Shown: piece after piece, positions 6,949-8,795 of the stretch | Position numbering within the stretch: position 1 is the stretch's first letter | Layout: every line of letters starts with the position of its first letter | NCBI GenBank assembly: GCA_002085355.1 | Contig: NATN01000087.1 | Span: 1-8,795, forward strand | Reading direction: 5' to 3' | Length of the DNA stretch: 8,795 nucleotides | Origin: Candidatus Zhuqueibacterota bacterium 4484_87 | Lineage (GTDB): Bacteria; Zhuqueibacterota; Zhuqueibacteria; Thermofontimicrobiales; Thermofontimicrobiaceae | Notes under the pieces: model-generated | The model's input: only the letters and a program-made list of their open reading frames with translations | Told to the model about the DNA's origin: nothing | Databases searched by the model: none | Made by a program: the position numbers and the translations under genes

Positions 6949-7854
6949 TTATTTTACCATTTGAAAAATTTGTTTAATTTCTGCCAGTTGGCTTTTTTGG
7001 CGCCAGAAACGATCTTCAGTTTTCAAAATACTTTTCGGTTCATCTGAAATAGTCAAAAAATGGCACCCCGTATCTCCGCCCTCTGCGCTCACATTTTTTA
7101 CTTTCACGGTAACGACACTAATATTATCCGCGCCGTCACGCATAGCTGCGTCATCGACTAGATGCTGCGCCAAATGAGCTAATTTATCCCCATTGAATTG
7201 TGCGATGCGCAAAATATCCTGATCCGTTAGCGCGCGCGTCAAGCCGTCAGTGCACAGTAAAAATAAATCGCCATCGCGCACTGCCCCACATTGCACGTCA
7301 ATTTTAACAGTCGGCTCAAGCCCCAGGGCTCGGGTAATTACATGTGCCCGCTGAATTTTTTCCGCTTGATCAGGTGAAATCTCGCCGTCAGCGATCAACT
7401 CATTCACAAAAGTATGATCCTCGGAAATCTGTTCTATCTCTTTATTCCGGATCCGGTAAATCCGACTATCGCCAATGTAAGCCGCCGCAAAAAAATCGTT
7501 CCCCACAAAAAGCACAGCCAGAGTCGTGCCCATGCCGCGTAATTTTTCGCTCGCCAGCGAAAGCTGAAACAGTTTACGGTTTGTCAAACGAATCGCAGCG
7601 ATGAGCCGTTTGATCTCTCCGGGCAGTTTCTCCCGGATATCACCAGTAATTTTTTCACTGGTCGAAGTATCGAGTGAGCGAAACAGAGACAGAATAAATT
7701 CCCCGGCAAACCGGCTCGCTTTTTCTCCGCTGCGATGGCCTCCCATGCCATCGCAAACAAGCGCCAATTTTAATGCCTGATTAAATGCCACGTAATCTTC
7801 ATTTACCGCGCGAATTTTCCCGGCATCCGACTTTGTTGCAATTTCAAAATCCAT
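6949..7854 (-). CDS. PP2C-family Ser/Thr protein phosphatase (PrpC/Stp1-like)
   Basis: This complete 301-residue PPM phosphatase carries all the usual bacterial motifs: SDAGKIRAVNEDY (9-21), VCDGMGGHRSGEKAS (33-47), RGMGTTLAVL (106-115), AAYIGDSRIYRI (124-135), SEDHTFV and HVITRALG (171-178), LLCTDGLT (199-206), and DGADNISVVTV (240-250). Metal-binding Asp35, Gly36, Asp203 and Asp243 are present, so it should be an active Mn2+/Mg2+-dependent phosphatase that removes phosphate from Ser/Thr. After the catalytic core (about 1-252) there is a tail of roughly 49 residues (NVSAEGG...IFQMVK) that I do not recognise. No membrane segment is seen, so it is cytosolic. The ATG at 7854 has only a weak GGA upstream and follows the propeller gene by 19 bp. 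Pairing with a downstream kinase-like gene is common for this family, though here the partner seems catalytically impaired. Confidence 0.95.
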   Translation of the reverse strand: MDFEIATKSDAGKIRAVNEDYVAFNQALKLALVCDGMGGHRSGEKASRFAGEFILSLFRSLDTSTSEKITGDIREKLPGEIKRLIAAIRLTNRKLFQLSLASEKLRGMGTTLAVLFVGNDFFAAAYIGDSRIYRIRNKEIEQISEDHTFVNELIADGEISPDQAEKIQRAHVITRALGLEPTVKIDVQCGAVRDGDLFLLCTDGLTRALTDQDILRIAQFNGDKLAHLAQHLVDDAAMRDGADNISVVTVKVKNVSAEGGDTGCHFLTISDEPKSILKTEDRFWRQKSQLAEIKQIFQMVK

Positions 7855-7873
7855 ATTTCCATTTCAGTTCAAT

Positions 7874-8795
7874 TTATTCGACCGCCACTTCACTCGGGAA
7901 CATTGATTTTCGCCGCGTAGCAATAACGACATTAATTGTCAAAATAACAAAAATTAGAAGAGACGCCAATAAAAGAATCGCCGTGAAAAACCACTTCGGC
8001 CTCAGCGAAATTCCCGCCTCCATATTTTGCAAACCGCTGCCTTTGTATTGTCCCCAGAGAACTGTCCCGGCGGGAACGCGGCTGTTCGTTGTGAACATCT
8101 GAAATCGATTGCCGCTCATTCGTTGCAAAATATCAATGTACGTGTCATTGTTAAAATCAGCCACAATCGGCGATCCCATCGGATGAATGTTATTGTGAGT
8201 TTTTTTGACGTCAGCAATAAACAATCGCCCATTCTTCCCGCTAATCACGCAAATTCCCGCCGGCAAAATTGGCACAACCACGTCCTGAATGTGATCCTTA
8301 TTCACGTCTGCTGCTGCCATCTGCTGAAAATAAAATTTCCCGCCCGGCATCTCTGCAAACCAGAGTGCTTCGCTATCTTTGTCGTCAAAAAGCGACGTTG
8401 CTGAATAACAGGTGATTAAATTTTCCCCGGCGACGATGATACGATGTTCATTTTCTTTCTTCAAATCGCGGAGAACCAAAATTGCTGTTTTGCCGAAATC
8501 CCCGGTGGTAGCTATTTTTTTCGTTCCGATTAATTTGTTTTTCAATAAATTTAAACCAAAAAGCACATTATCTTCTGAAATGCCGAGCAAATCCGCCATT
8601 TGATCGCCATTCACATCTCCGAAAACAAAAGCCTGCTTTATCTGCGAATTTTTCAGATCATCATTTTGAGCCAAATCGAATAAAGTCGTAACCGACAAAG
8701 AATCGACTGCAAGTTCCGCTGCCAATATTTTTCCGTTTTCGTCCGAAAAATAGATTTTCGGTGAACCGTCGCCATCGATGTCCTTTGCCGCTGGT
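7874..8795 (-). CDS. FG-GAP/VCBS-repeat propeller protein with C-terminal membrane anchor (N-terminal part outside window)
   Basis: The frame runs open through the window edge (P-A-A-K-D-I-D-G-D-G... from 8794), so the true start is outside; a TTG at 8725 is internal. The 306 visible residues contain four FG-GAP-like Asp-rich loops, DIDGDG (5-10), DVNGDQ (60-65), DVNKDH (163-168) and DFNNDT (213-218). Each is followed by a hydrophobic strand such as DLLGI, DVVVPI or DILQRM. This is the pattern of calcium-binding seven-bladed beta-propellers found on cell surfaces. A single membrane helix (about 269-293) is followed by RRKS and a short acidic tail, so the propeller should face outward and about 13 residues face the cytosol. 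It is the first visible gene of a tight run with the phosphatase and kinase-like genes. It may be a surface sensor or adhesion protein; the ligand cannot be told. Confidence 0.85.
   Translation of the reverse strand, partial: PAAKDIDGDGSPKIYFSDENGKILAAELAVDSLSVTTLFDLAQNDDLKNSQIKQAFVFGDVNGDQMADLLGISEDNVLFGLNLLKNKLIGTKKIATTGDFGKTAILVLRDLKKENEHRIIVAGENLITCYSATSLFDDKDSEALWFAEMPGGKFYFQQMAAADVNKDHIQDVVVPILPAGICVISGKNGRLFIADVKKTHNNIHPMGSPIVADFNNDTYIDILQRMSGNRFQMFTTNSRVPAGTVLWGQYKGSGLQNMEAGISLRPKWFFTAILLLASLLIFVILTINVVIATRRKSMFPSEVAVE

Noticed and set aside
6610..7047. 145-residue open frame on the + strand
   Set aside because: It is antisense across the phosphatase-kinase junction. The Ser- and Asn-rich low-complexity composition is typical of a shadow frame.
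8027..8404. 125-residue open frame on the + strand
   Set aside because: It is antisense to the FG-GAP propeller gene, whose Asp-rich repeats are convincing. No motif was found.
8723..8725. TTG start for the propeller gene
   Set aside because: The same frame continues upstream to the window edge with another FG-GAP loop (DIDGDG), so the TTG is an internal codon.

Overview
The window looks like chromosomal DNA of an uncultivated environmental bacterium, AT-leaning, with compact same-strand gene runs. FG-GAP propeller proteins, Hanks-type kinase-like and PP2C proteins and an SLC12-type transporter together recall the Bacteroidota/Calditrichota/KSB1-like part of the tree. That placement is an impression, not something the sequence proves.

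Layout. Positions 1-378 (+) hold the C-terminal part of a HigA-type antitoxin with an ImmA/IrrE zinc-peptidase domain, cut by the window edge. All other genes are on the minus strand. Read in their own direction, from 8795 down, they are: the C-terminal part of a membrane-anchored FG-GAP/VCBS propeller protein (8795-7874); a complete PP2C-type Ser/Thr phosphatase (7854-6949); a TPR protein with a C-terminal kinase fold (6932-4593); a cation-chloride cotransporter homologue (4142-1959); and a seven-segment membrane protein of unknown function (1404-535). The first three are 16-19 bp apart and very probably one operon. The transporter follows a 450 bp gap with its own plausible promoter, and the membrane protein also has a candidate promoter.

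The points most worth following are these. (1) The kinase domain has HGK in place of HRD, DFQ in place of DFG and no glycine loop, so it is probably a pseudokinase. Upstream of it lies a stretch resembling a decayed class III nucleotide cyclase domain. (2) This protein sits next to an apparently intact phosphatase and an outward-facing propeller, followed by an SLC12-type ion cotransporter. This suggests, without proving, a signalling-to-ion-transport locus. (3) The gap between the last two genes holds a roughly 206 bp mosaic of six or seven small hairpins. It contains three copies of a 22 bp module whose stem bases covary, and two of the copies form inverted ends. (4) The transporter leader has a long spaced dyad. 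No tRNA, rRNA, CRISPR array or insertion sequence was seen.
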